From positions 1-64,000 of the forward strand of contig DAIRSI010000006.1 in NCBI GenBank assembly GCA_036804505.1: a DNA stretch of 64,000 nucleotides, read 5' to 3'. The DNA is from Phocaeicola_A sp036804505 (lineage in GTDB: Bacteria > Bacteroidota > Bacteroidia > Bacteroidales > Bacteroidaceae). The position numbers were made by a program, and so were the translations under genes. A model generated the notes under the pieces. It was not told the DNA's origin and did no database searches. It saw only the letters and a list, made by a program, of their open reading frames with translations. The number at the start of each line of letters is the position of its first letter. Positions within the stretch are counted from its first letter, which is position 1. This document shows positions 50,745 to 60,418 of the stretch, piece after piece.

Positions 50745-51937
50745 ATGAAAAGTGGATAAATGATATACGCGAAAGGCTCATCGATTACAAGAAGCCTGCT
50801 CCGGATGGCTTATGGGAAGATATCGAAAGAGCCATAGAGGAAAAAAATATCTCTTCATCAAAAAAGACAGGTAAAAAAGTTTTTTTGTGGAGTGGACGCA
50901 TTGCGGCAGTTGCAGCGATGGTGGCACTGTTATTCCTTATTGTAAAGAAAGAACCGGAGAATAATCCTACTGCATTTAAAGAATCCTGTCCGCAGATGAT
51001 TCCTGCTCCCGACAAATCCGACTTGTACCGGATAGTAAAAGAAAGCAAGAATAAAATAGCCATGAATGGCAACGCAATCCGAAAGCCTTTACAACAAGAA
51101 GTATCTCTGGCCGAAGTGCTTGCAAATGATACATCGCTGATTGCCGAGGGCAAAGAGACATCCCCTAAGGAAGAGGATTCCAAACCTACAAAGAAAAAAC
51201 AAGTAACCGCCAATGTTCCCTTTGGTGATGAACCACAAGTCGGGATATTCCGGAAATCAAGCAGGTCTGGAAAACTGACAACAGATTTTTATGTCTCCAA
51301 TTCTTCCAATGCAACGAAGTCCAGCAATCTGTATGGAGACATGATGACTTGCAACAGTCCTCATGTCCGGACTGCAGCCATGGAAGATGTCTTGCATTAC
51401 AATATAGACAAAGATGTCCAAACGAAAGTAAAGCATGAGCAACCTATAAGATTGGGGCTGAATCTTCGATACCACCTCAATGATGATATCAGCATAAAGG
51501 GAGGTATCTCCTATTCCAGACTCGTGTCGCACATCACTTCGGGCAGTGAAGAATACAGATATGAGACCAAGCAGACGCTGCATTTCGTGGGTATACCTCT
51601 AGGAATAAACTACAGTCTCTTTCAGAACAAGAGCATCAATGTTTATGCTTCTGCTGGAGGGATGGTAGAGAAATGCGTTTCGGGACACTCCGTAACAGAT
51701 TATGTCATCAAGGATCATCTGACCGAAACGGAGAGATCCGATGTCAAAGTACACCCCTTGCAATGGTCGGTTAATGCTTCTGCAGGCTTGCAATACAATG
51801 TCTCACCCCAGATGGGGCTATATGCCGAACCGGGAGTGAATTATTATTTCAACAATGGCAGTCCCGTCAATACCATCTATGGAGAAAAACCTCTGAACTT
51901 TAATTTAGAAATCGGATTGAGATTTTCAATCAAATAA
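50741..51937 (+). CDS. Anti-sigma-like membrane protein with C-terminal outer-membrane beta-barrel domain
   Basis: The N-terminus (about 1-45) is a short cytoplasmic region typical of Bacteroidetes anti-sigma-type proteins (WINDIRERLIDYKKPAPDGLW). One membrane helix follows (about 47-66), then a Ser/Lys-rich linker to about residue 220, and a C-terminal barrel-type domain (LGLNLRYHLNDDISIKGGIS to LEIGLRFSIK) resembling OMP_b-brl proteins. One chain would thus span the envelope from the cytoplasm to the outer membrane. The start ATG at 50741 overlaps the sigma stop. It probably inhibits or senses for the sigma factor; this is inferred from context. Confidence 0.75.
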   Translation: MNEKWINDIRERLIDYKKPAPDGLWEDIERAIEEKNISSSKKTGKKVFLWSGRIAAVAAMVALLFLIVKKEPENNPTAFKESCPQMIPAPDKSDLYRIVKESKNKIAMNGNAIRKPLQQEVSLAEVLANDTSLIAEGKETSPKEEDSKPTKKKQVTANVPFGDEPQVGIFRKSSRSGKLTTDFYVSNSSNATKSSNLYGDMMTCNSPHVRTAAMEDVLHYNIDKDVQTKVKHEQPIRLGLNLRYHLNDDISIKGGISYSRLVSHITSGSEEYRYETKQTLHFVGIPLGINYSLFQNKSINVYASAGGMVEKCVSGHSVTDYVIKDHLTETERSDVKVHPLQWSVNASAGLQYNVSPQMGLYAEPGVNYYFNNGSPVNTIYGEKPLNFNLEIGLRFSIK

Positions 51938-51942
51938 ATAAT

Positions 51943-51950
51943 TACTTTTG
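51943..51950 (+). promoter_or_regulatory. Candidate -7 element before the small lipoprotein gene
   Basis: TACTTTTG matches TAnnTTTG, 23 bases before the ATG at 51974; a TTG at 51917-51919 lies 23 bases upstream, slightly far. Confidence 0.35.
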
Positions 51951-51973
51951 CATACGTATAATAAAAAATCATC

Positions 51974-52435
51974 ATGAAAAAGTTTAACATTTTTATGTTC
52001 CTGTCAGCCGCTTTGCTGCTGACTGCCTGTCACAACAGCGGATTAGCTCGAAAAGCTTCTTCCTCTGACATTCCCTACACCCTTGCCGAAAGATATTTTC
52101 AGAACAATGATGTAAAAACACTTCCCACAAACAAAGTCACGACAGAAAAGGATTTCGAGAATCTGTTTGGCGCAGCACCCGTCATGGGAAAAAACGGAAT
52201 GCCTACACCTATCGACTTCTCGAAGGAATACGTGATTGCCGTGAGCAAACCCGAAACATATTATTCAACAGAACTTATGCCCGTAAGTCTGAAAAGAGAT
52301 ACTTCAAACAATATTATCTTTACTTACAAAGTTGTAACGAAAGGAGGAAAGCAAACTTATTCCATAGTGCCCTGCCTCCTCATTATTGTCAACAACAAGG
52401 AGCAAGGCAAAATAACTGTAAGAGAAATTCAATGA
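51974..52435 (+). CDS. Small lipoprotein of unknown function
   Basis: The 153-residue protein has a lipoprotein signal (lipobox LTAC, Cys at 19). The body starts with a short linker and then a compact alpha/beta domain (NKVTTEKDFENLFGAAPVMG, FSKEYVIAVSKPETYYST, TYSIVPCLLIIVNNKEQG) faintly like PrcB-type domains; I am not sure of that. It follows the sigma/anti-sigma pair by 36 bases and may be a target or a member of the same transcript. Confidence 0.7.
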   Translation: MKKFNIFMFLSAALLLTACHNSGLARKASSSDIPYTLAERYFQNNDVKTLPTNKVTTEKDFENLFGAAPVMGKNGMPTPIDFSKEYVIAVSKPETYYSTELMPVSLKRDTSNNIIFTYKVVTKGGKQTYSIVPCLLIIVNNKEQGKITVREIQ

Positions 52436-52790
52436 ACTTCACTGATTTGTCCGGAAGGCTGAAGCTGATAGTCAGTACAATCTTTCAAAACAAACTGACC
52501 GATTTTCTTGGAATAATAACTTAAAATAAATTTCCAGGTCTCTTTCCCATACGTTGCCCGAGAAAGAAAATCGTCATAATTTTTTCACCCTTTTCGGTAC
52601 ATTATCATAAATAACATCTCTATTTCGTTTATTGTCAAATGAGAAGTAGTCACATCACTCTGTCACAGTCTGATGCCTATTTCGTGAGTGACGGTGATGA
52701 TGGCAAATTTACATCCGGCAATAGCTGCCTTCACCCATTGATTGGTATTCTGTTGTGTTGGATGGAAATGTTGTAGTCTTCTATCAGATT
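52429..52790 (-). pseudogene. Decayed gene with two in-frame stops
   Basis: On the minus strand one constant frame reads RRLQHFHPTQQNTNQW, VKAAIAGCKFAIITVTHEIG and IRL, stop, QSDVTTSHLTINEIEMLF and MIMYRKG, stop, KNYDDFLSRATYGKETW, KFILSYYSKKIGQFVLKD and CTDYQLQPSGQISEVH, ending with TGA at 52431-52429. The natural composition on both sides of the stops argues for a former gene of at least 110 codons. The family is unknown. The 3' end touches the convergent lipoprotein gene. Confidence 0.4.
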
Positions 52791-53118
52791 GATTCGATTA
52801 TCAGATTGATTGTATCATTTTGCGTCAAAGACATGAAGGTCATAATGAAATCCAACTCCGATTTTTAACTTCGTGCCCACTTTATTTGAAAATGCTTGGG
52901 AGTAACAATCTCATGTAAGAAAGCAGAACTCGCTGAAACTCCGATGGATACAAGATTATCTGGCTTATTACATCACCAAAAAGTAACTTAGGACCGATAG
53001 ATATGGTAATTTTGTACAAAAAAGAGGAATTTAGTATTGTTTCGGTAATTTAGAAGACACAATTCTTGTTCTATTTTTATGAATGCTGTACATTTGTTAG
53101 AATCTAAAATATTTATAT
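52436..53118. other. Intergenic region before the polysaccharide utilisation locus
   Basis: Besides the decayed minus-strand gene (52429-52790) I see only AT-rich sequence with short scraps of coding look (e.g. LRWIQDYLAYYITKK near 52940 on the plus strand) and the promoter of the hybrid sensor at 53066-53096. Confidence 0.5.
53066..53096 (+). promoter_or_regulatory. Promoter of the hybrid two-component sensor gene
   Basis: TTG at 53066-53068, a 20-base gap, and TACATTTG at 53089-53096 match the Bacteroides consensus; the ATG follows at 53119. Confidence 0.65.
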
Positions 53119-56100
53119 ATGTTTAAACGCATTCAGATTTTTACCTTTATATTCTTTCTTTGTCAGATATCATGGTCTTCTGTCGATGTATCTTCACGAT
53201 TCTTGACAATGAATGACGGTTTGTCAAGCAATTCCGTTCTTTCAATTATTCAGGACAATAAAGGATTTATGTGGATAGGTACATCTAATGGGCTTAACCG
53301 TTATGACGGATACAATTTCGTCTCTTACTTTCCGGAGAAAGGAAAAATATCATTGATTGATAATAGAATTAAAAAAATAAGTGAAAACAAAAATGGATTC
53401 TTGTGGATATATTCTAATTCGGAGAATTTTAGTTGTTATGACTTGGAAAAGGGATGTTTTGTAGATTATACAGGGTGTGGAAAATATGCCGATAAATATA
53501 ATCATATGATGGGAACTAAAGTCGGTGATGTTTGGTTATGGCATGAAAATAATGGTTGCCAGAGAATCATTTATAAAAATGGAAAATTTCGTTCTCAGTT
53601 ATATAAATCGGCCAACGGATTGCTTCCTTCAAACAAAGTAAAAAATATTGTTGATGATAGCCAAGGGAATATATGGATTATCACAGATAAAGGTGCTGTA
53701 AAAGTGAGTCAGAGAAGCATTAAAAAAATTGGACTTGGCATTTCATTCGTATCTGTACACCCATATCGGCAAGGATGTTTTTTGCTCTCGTCGGATGGTT
53801 GTGTGTATGATTATAAAGAAAGGTCCGGGTTGAATTTTATCACCCGACTGATAAAAAAAGTAGGTGAGTTCGGTTATACTGACAGCTTTATATATCTGAA
53901 TAAATGGATTATTATGACGCGGCGGAAAAGTTATGTTTTTGATTTTGAAAGCCATTTATTTGTAAAAGATGAATTTTGGGAACATGTTACAGGAAGATTC
54001 GTTACAGATAATGCAGGTAATTATTTGGTCTACAACGGAACCGGCTTTGTTTATTATATCAATGAAAAGACAAGAAAAACAAAAAAAATTCAGCTAATAC
54101 CTGGCAATCTTGTAAAATCAATAGCCTTTGAACGTTATCATATACTTCAAGATAATAAAGGCTTAATATGGATTTCAACATATGGCAACGGTTTGTTTGT
54201 CTTTAATCCTGAGACAGATGATTTAACTCATTACAATTACCGGCGTGGATTCTTAAATAGCATAAGTTCAAATTATATTATATCTATCTTTAAAGACCGT
54301 GAGGAAAATATATGGATAGCAAATGAGAATTCTGGACTTTCGTTATTGTCTGTAATTAATGAAGGCGCTTCACACCTATATTTGGATGAAAGTAGCGTAG
54401 TAGATCGAACAAATGAAGTCCGAATGATCAATCGAATGAAAAACGGGGACTATTGTATTGCAAATCGTAACGGAGGATTGTATTATTTCGATAAAAAATT
54501 TTTTTATAAAAGCAAAACCGAATTCCCCTTTAGCATATTTGCTATTCTTGAGGATCAAAAAGGTCATACTTGGCTAGGCAGCCGGGGAGATGGTTTGAGT
54601 GTTGACGGAAAATGGTATAGAAATAATCCAATGGATTCACAATCGATATCTTGGAATCATATTTATGACTTGGTTCAGGATAATAAAGGAAGGATGTGGA
54701 TTGCCACGTTGGGTGGAGGGTTGAATGTAGCGATAAAGAATGGCAATGGTTATAAATTTTCTTCTTTTCTTATGGATACACAAAATAGTCGTTGTTTGCG
54801 TACATTTGTCAAAGATCATAATGGCTGGATATGGGTCGGAGGAAATAATGGAGTCTATATTTTTAATCCGGATACCTTATTGACCAAAAAGAGACTCTAT
54901 TTATATAATAAAGAAAATGGTAAGTTAGGAGAAAATGAAGTCCATTGTCTTTTTCAAGATAAGAGAGGCAGAATGTGGATTGGTACTTCTGGAGATGGTG
55001 TTTTTGTTTGCTCTCCCAATATAGATTATTCAAACCTAATCTTTAGACATTATGGATACAGTGATGGTTTGGTTAACAATTCAGTACAATCTATTATTGA
55101 AGATAAGGACGGCAAAATCTGGATTGCGACGGAATGTGGAATCTCACGCCTAGACAGCCAACGCGGATCTTTTGATAATTTCTTTTTTTCACCAACTATT
55201 CAAGGAAACTTTTATTCGGAGAGCTGTGCTTATTTAAGAAATGACGGAATTTTGCTTTTTGGTTCCCGTGATGGACTTGTCGTGATAGACCCTAAAAAAG
55301 TTGTGAAAAAGTCTTTTCCTTTGCCAGTAGTTCTTACAAATCTTAAAATAAACGGAATTACAAATTCACCTAGGGATATAGATTCACCGTTATTGAATAA
55401 TCTGAGTTATACGAGAAAAATACAATTAAAATACTCCCAAAATTCATTTATTGTGGAATTCTCAACATTAGATTATTTTTCTGAAAAAGGAGTAAAATAT
55501 TCATATAGAATGGATAACTACGATAAAGAATGGTCTGAGCCTTCTTCATTGAATTTCGCAGCTTATAAAAATATGGAACCAGGAAAATATATTTTACATA
55601 TTAAAGCATGTAATGCTAGTGGATTATGGACTAAACAAGAAACAAAGTTGGAAATAGTTGTTTTACTGCCTTTTTGGAAAACAAAATGGGCTTTTCTTTT
55701 TTATTTTATAATATTTGTATTGTCTCTTTATGTATCTTTTCGATTGATAACCAAATATACATTATTAAATAATCGTTTGCAGTTTGAAAAGCAATTGACT
55801 GATTTTAAACTCAGTTTTTTTACAAATGTAGCACATGAATTTCGTGCACCTCTAACTCTGATTCAAGGAGGATTAAATAGTTTAGAAAAGACTAAAGATG
55901 TGTCTGAAAATGTATCCTTTTCAATATCTATCATTAAGAAAAGTTCTCAAAGATTAATGCGTCTAATCGAGCAAATCTTGACTTTTAGAAAATTACAAAA
56001 TAATAAACTGACAATAAGTATTAGAGAAACTGATATAATCTCGTTTGCAAAAGATATTTACGCTGTCTTTTATGAATCTGCTCATTCAAAAAATATAGAA

Positions 56101-57357
56101 TTTCGTTTTATTCCATTTGCAAAATCCTATAAAATGTATATAGATACAGAATTTGTGGATAAGATATTGTATAATTTATTATCCAATGCGTTGAAATTTA
56201 CACCTGAAAATGGGTCTGTGACGCTTTATATATCTAAAAATGACATTGAGAATAAACTACTTATATCTGTGGCTGATACAGGATTGGGGATTCCAAAGGA
56301 TAAGCAAACTGATCTTTTTAAGTGCTTTGCCAAAATTAATGATAATCCCGATTATAAAAGTTTCGGAATAGGTTTGAATTTAGTTTCAGGATTGGTAACT
56401 ATTCATCATGGAACTATTAGCTATCAGGAGAATCAACCTCAAGGTTCAATTTTTAAGGTGGAATTACCTTTAAGTAAGGATGTATATTCAGAAAGTGAAT
56501 TTGCAAGCACTAATAATGAAAAGATTCAGGTTAAAGAATCTGCTAATTCATATATAGTAGATATAGGAAGCACTTTTCACAAGCCATTGAATAATATACG
56601 TCTTTTAATTATAGATGATGATGAAGATATTCGTGAATATATTAGAAATGTTATGAGTGTATATTTTGTTACCGATGTTGCTTTCGATGCCTTGAGTGGT
56701 ATAAAGAAGACCGAGATTTTTGATCCGAATATTATTTTATGCGATGTTTTGATGCCTGGCATGTCTGGTTATGAGTTCACTAAGCATTTAAAGAAAGATA
56801 AAAAGACAAATCATATACCTATTGTTTTACTTACTTCATTATCAGATGAGGAAGAAAAGGTGAAAGGCTATGAAAGTGGGGCCGATGCTTTTATATCAAA
56901 ACCATTTAGTGTTAAACTACTATTGGCAAGGATTATCAACATCATTGAACAAAGACAAGAATTAAAAGAAAAATTTGCTCAAGATGATGCAAGTATAAAA
57001 AAAATGATGATTATGTCTAGTGAACAAGATAAGAAATTTATAGACCGAATGAATTTAATAATAGAGCATAATATGACAGACCCGGCATTCAGTATGGATG
57101 ATTTTGCTGCAGCAATGGGATACAAACGTACGTTATTTTTTCAGAAAGTAAGTAACATTACAGGAATTACGCCTAATGAATATTTACGTGACAAACGTAT
57201 GAAGAAAGCTGCAGAGATGCTTTTAGATGATAGATTGACTGTTGCTGAAGTTGCATATCAAATAGGATTCTCCGATCCTTCTTATTTTGGTAAAAACTTT
57301 CGTGCATATTATGGTATGTCACCTTCACAATTCCAAAACAAAAAACCTATCGAGTAG
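53119..57357 (+). CDS. Hybrid two-component system sensor/regulator (HTCS)
   Basis: A single-chain sensor for an oligosaccharide. Order: signal peptide; about 14 Reg_prop beta-propeller repeats (recurrent DNKGxxWIGT-type motifs, about 25-740); Y_Y_Y domain (about 760-845, YSYRMDNYDKEWSEPSS); membrane helix (about 855-880); histidine kinase with His906 in VAHEFRAPLT; GHKL ATPase with GFGIGLNLVSG-like stretch; receiver with Asp1209 in LCDVLMPG; and an AraC-type HTH (about 1310-1410). HTCS proteins bind sugar in the periplasm and switch on the neighbouring susCD locus, so this should control the genes downstream. Confidence 0.95.
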   Translation: MFKRIQIFTFIFFLCQISWSSVDVSSRFLTMNDGLSSNSVLSIIQDNKGFMWIGTSNGLNRYDGYNFVSYFPEKGKISLIDNRIKKISENKNGFLWIYSNSENFSCYDLEKGCFVDYTGCGKYADKYNHMMGTKVGDVWLWHENNGCQRIIYKNGKFRSQLYKSANGLLPSNKVKNIVDDSQGNIWIITDKGAVKVSQRSIKKIGLGISFVSVHPYRQGCFLLSSDGCVYDYKERSGLNFITRLIKKVGEFGYTDSFIYLNKWIIMTRRKSYVFDFESHLFVKDEFWEHVTGRFVTDNAGNYLVYNGTGFVYYINEKTRKTKKIQLIPGNLVKSIAFERYHILQDNKGLIWISTYGNGLFVFNPETDDLTHYNYRRGFLNSISSNYIISIFKDREENIWIANENSGLSLLSVINEGASHLYLDESSVVDRTNEVRMINRMKNGDYCIANRNGGLYYFDKKFFYKSKTEFPFSIFAILEDQKGHTWLGSRGDGLSVDGKWYRNNPMDSQSISWNHIYDLVQDNKGRMWIATLGGGLNVAIKNGNGYKFSSFLMDTQNSRCLRTFVKDHNGWIWVGGNNGVYIFNPDTLLTKKRLYLYNKENGKLGENEVHCLFQDKRGRMWIGTSGDGVFVCSPNIDYSNLIFRHYGYSDGLVNNSVQSIIEDKDGKIWIATECGISRLDSQRGSFDNFFFSPTIQGNFYSESCAYLRNDGILLFGSRDGLVVIDPKKVVKKSFPLPVVLTNLKINGITNSPRDIDSPLLNNLSYTRKIQLKYSQNSFIVEFSTLDYFSEKGVKYSYRMDNYDKEWSEPSSLNFAAYKNMEPGKYILHIKACNASGLWTKQETKLEIVVLLPFWKTKWAFLFYFIIFVLSLYVSFRLITKYTLLNNRLQFEKQLTDFKLSFFTNVAHEFRAPLTLIQGGLNSLEKTKDVSENVSFSISIIKKSSQRLMRLIEQILTFRKLQNNKLTISIRETDIISFAKDIYAVFYESAHSKNIEFRFIPFAKSYKMYIDTEFVDKILYNLLSNALKFTPENGSVTLYISKNDIENKLLISVADTGLGIPKDKQTDLFKCFAKINDNPDYKSFGIGLNLVSGLVTIHHGTISYQENQPQGSIFKVELPLSKDVYSESEFASTNNEKIQVKESANSYIVDIGSTFHKPLNNIRLLIIDDDEDIREYIRNVMSVYFVTDVAFDALSGIKKTEIFDPNIILCDVLMPGMSGYEFTKHLKKDKKTNHIPIVLLTSLSDEEEKVKGYESGADAFISKPFSVKLLLARIINIIEQRQELKEKFAQDDASIKKMMIMSSEQDKKFIDRMNLIIEHNMTDPAFSMDDFAAAMGYKRTLFFQKVSNITGITPNEYLRDKRMKKAAEMLLDDRLTVAEVAYQIGFSDPSYFGKNFRAYYGMSPSQFQNKKPIE

Positions 57358-57503
57358 TTCGATATTAGTTTTATGGTAAAATAATTCAGAAGTCGGTTAA
57401 TTTATTCTTTTTAAGTCCACTACTAATAATTGAACGATATTTCTATTTATAGTTGAATCAAGAATTTACTTTAGCACAAAATTTATTGTAATAGTAATTC
57501 TTA

Positions 57504-60383
57504 ATGATTCTTCCTATGAGAAAATTATTTTTTTTATTCTTTTATTTTATCTTCATTTGTGTCTACGCACAAGAGAAAATTCAATTGAATGGTACATGGA
57601 AATTTGCATTGGCACGTACTGAACAAGAGGCAAACAGCTTAAGTAAATTCTATTCTTCAGATTTCTTTAATAATAGATTTAAAGAAATTCCTGTTCCATC
57701 TAACTGGGCTGTTTTGGGATATGAAGAACCTGTATATAGAGGATTTAATAATAATAAAGCAAGTGAAGGCTTTTACATTCGTAAGTTTAATGTTTCTCGA
57801 AATGTCAGCAGTGAACGTGTCTTGTTGCATTTCGGAGGTGTCTGGTCTTCTGCTGAGGTTTGGTTGAATGGTAAACCTATAGGACGTCATGATAGCGGGT
57901 ATACATCTTTTGCATTTGATGTCTCCAAGGAGATAAACAAAGGGGAAAATATCTTGGCCGTTCGGGTAAGGCAGGTAACTAATGAGTATAAGATTGATGT
58001 ATATGACGACTGGACACTAGGTGGTATATATAGAGATGTAGTGCTCGAGTTCATGCCCCGAAAGAGATATATAGATAAAGTCTCTTTTAAAACGAGATTT
58101 GATTCTTTATATAAAAATGCAAATTTAGATATTAAAGTAATGGTTGCAGACAGACAAAAAAACACTTTGCCTGGAAATTATCCTAGTCCTGGAGAACCCT
58201 ATATACTTGGCTTTAATTTAGAAGATGATAAGGGACGATTAGTTGCTTCGGAGAAAATTTCTGTCCCTGCACATATCTCGACCGGACGCGAAACCGAACT
58301 TTCATTACGTGTAAATGAACCCCATCAATGGAATGCTGAAAATCCTTATTTGTATACTCTTCATGTTGATTTAATCGAAAAAGAAGGAGTTGCACATTCA
58401 TATACAGAAAAAGTGGGCTTCCGTCAAATATCAACCGAAGGTGGAATATTTAGAATTAATGGTCAGGCAGTAAAACTTCGGGGAGTAAATAGACATGATG
58501 AATATCCAACTGTAGGACGCGCAACAACAGAAGAAAATTGGTTGAAAGATTTAACTTTAATGAAAGAAGCCAACATTAATTATATACGCCTTTCTCATTA
58601 TGCTCCAGCCAAAGGATTTATTGAGTTGTGCGATAAAATAGGTATTTACGTGGGTGAAGAAGTTTCTTTAGGCGGAGCCGGGAATATGATGAACAATCCA
58701 TCGAATAACGGCCCGATATTACAGCGTGCTTATGAGACGGTTATTCGTGATATAAATAACCCTTCTATCATTTATTGGTCAGTAGGAAATGAGGATGCTT
58801 TGACTTCCTTACATATAGCTGCAATAAAATTAGTAAAAGCTTTAGATCCGACTCGCCCAGTCTTATTGCCTTGGCGTGCAGAAGGATGGCTTCCCAACGA
58901 AGTCGATATATTGGCACCACACTATTGGAAGCCTCAAGAATATGATAGATTGGCAGGGAATTCTACACGTCCTATTATTTCAACAGAATATACTCATGCG
59001 TATGGTGTAGATGGATTTGGTGGTTTAGAAGCTCGATGGAAGGCTTTGACTAAGCATCCTTCAGGAGCTGGCGCTGCTATTTGGATGTGGGCTGATCAGG
59101 GCATTTGGACGCCAACAAAGAAGCCGAGTAATATAAATGATGAAATAAAGCAAGGTGATGAACATCTGAGAATTGATTATGCAGGATGGGACGGTATTGT
59201 GGATTCATATCGAAATCCAACTCGTGACTATTGGGAGGCTAAAGCGGTCTATGCTCAGGTTTACCCGACCATAAGCTCTTTACCTTTTGTAGAAGAACAA
59301 GATACAATAAATGTGCCCATACAAAATGATTTTGATTTTACAAATCTTAGAGCCATTAAAATTGATTGGTCTATATGGGCTGACGATGATAAAATTTCAT
59401 CAGGAATTGATTCGATCGACGGGCAACCTCATTCGGCATCGACATTTAAAATACATACAACTGCATTGAAGAACATAAATCCTGACAAAACTTATTTCAT
59501 TCGCTTTAGATTCAAAAACGATAAGGGTAAGGAAATAAACTGCAAGACGGTCGAATTGTGTTTGCAAAATACAGTTAAGACAAGACAGAGAAAGAATTCA
59601 CCAATAAAGGTGATTGACGGAAAAAATGTAATTGTCGAAGTAGGAGAAACAAACTTTATATTTAATTCTCAAACAGGACTCTTAACTTCTGCAAATATTT
59701 CAAATAGAAATTTCATTGTTGGGTTGCGTCCAATTATTTGGCGCCCGCTCGATTTGTGTGAAAAGGCTGCTTTTGGGAAAGATAATTTACGTAAGGCCGT
59801 TGATTTAAATCATTATAAAGAATCTATTGAATATTGGATTGTCAAGAAGTTTGATTCGTGCATTGAAATTAATGCTATAGTCAATTATACAGTTGATTCT
59901 CTTAATCGATTCCATGTATCATATCGTTATATTATTTCGACTGATGGTAGTTTAAATGTACATTATCAAATAAAACCTAATGTCAATATACCATGGTTAC
60001 CCATTGTTGGGATGTCACTTCAAACTGCACCTGAGTTAAATCGGATAAAATGGTTAGGCTTAGGACCATATGATGCCTATCCTAATAAGAAATCGGCTCC
60101 AGTATTAGGACTTTGGAAAGGTAGTGCAGGAACTCCAGAGGTTTCCGGAATAAAGGAAACCAGATGGATTGAGCGAGACGGATCAATAGGTAGATTACAT
60201 ATTTCCAGTATCGGCTATATGGAGCATGATACAATTACTCCGGACATTATACATATTCTGTCCGGAGTATTTCCCAGACCTGAAAAGGGACGTATGGCTG
60301 ACGATTCAACGCCCCAGCTTGCTACAAATGGCAATAACTCTTTTGTTGGTGAGTTTAGTCTTATTTTAGATAAAGATATGTGA
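57504..60383 (+). CDS. GH2-family glycosidase (beta-galactosidase-like)
   Basis: The signal peptide ends near residue 22 (VYA then QEK). The N-terminal sugar-binding jelly roll (NGTWKFALA, VPSNWAVLGYEEPVYRG), two immunoglobulin-like domains and the TIM barrel follow. The acid/base is Glu430 in SVGNED and the nucleophile Glu495 in IISTEYTHA. The C-terminal domain 5-type region contains WLGLGPYDAYPNKK, a beta-galactosidase mark. Length 959. Substrate side (galactoside, possibly plant or host glycan) is inferred. Start may be the Met at codon 5. Confidence 0.9.
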   Translation: MILPMRKLFFLFFYFIFICVYAQEKIQLNGTWKFALARTEQEANSLSKFYSSDFFNNRFKEIPVPSNWAVLGYEEPVYRGFNNNKASEGFYIRKFNVSRNVSSERVLLHFGGVWSSAEVWLNGKPIGRHDSGYTSFAFDVSKEINKGENILAVRVRQVTNEYKIDVYDDWTLGGIYRDVVLEFMPRKRYIDKVSFKTRFDSLYKNANLDIKVMVADRQKNTLPGNYPSPGEPYILGFNLEDDKGRLVASEKISVPAHISTGRETELSLRVNEPHQWNAENPYLYTLHVDLIEKEGVAHSYTEKVGFRQISTEGGIFRINGQAVKLRGVNRHDEYPTVGRATTEENWLKDLTLMKEANINYIRLSHYAPAKGFIELCDKIGIYVGEEVSLGGAGNMMNNPSNNGPILQRAYETVIRDINNPSIIYWSVGNEDALTSLHIAAIKLVKALDPTRPVLLPWRAEGWLPNEVDILAPHYWKPQEYDRLAGNSTRPIISTEYTHAYGVDGFGGLEARWKALTKHPSGAGAAIWMWADQGIWTPTKKPSNINDEIKQGDEHLRIDYAGWDGIVDSYRNPTRDYWEAKAVYAQVYPTISSLPFVEEQDTINVPIQNDFDFTNLRAIKIDWSIWADDDKISSGIDSIDGQPHSASTFKIHTTALKNINPDKTYFIRFRFKNDKGKEINCKTVELCLQNTVKTRQRKNSPIKVIDGKNVIVEVGETNFIFNSQTGLLTSANISNRNFIVGLRPIIWRPLDLCEKAAFGKDNLRKAVDLNHYKESIEYWIVKKFDSCIEINAIVNYTVDSLNRFHVSYRYIISTDGSLNVHYQIKPNVNIPWLPIVGMSLQTAPELNRIKWLGLGPYDAYPNKKSAPVLGLWKGSAGTPEVSGIKETRWIERDGSIGRLHISSIGYMEHDTITPDIIHILSGVFPRPEKGRMADDSTPQLATNGNNSFVGEFSLILDKDM

Positions 60384-60418
60384 TAGTTAGATTATTTTAT
60401 TTCTTAATAAACAAAATC

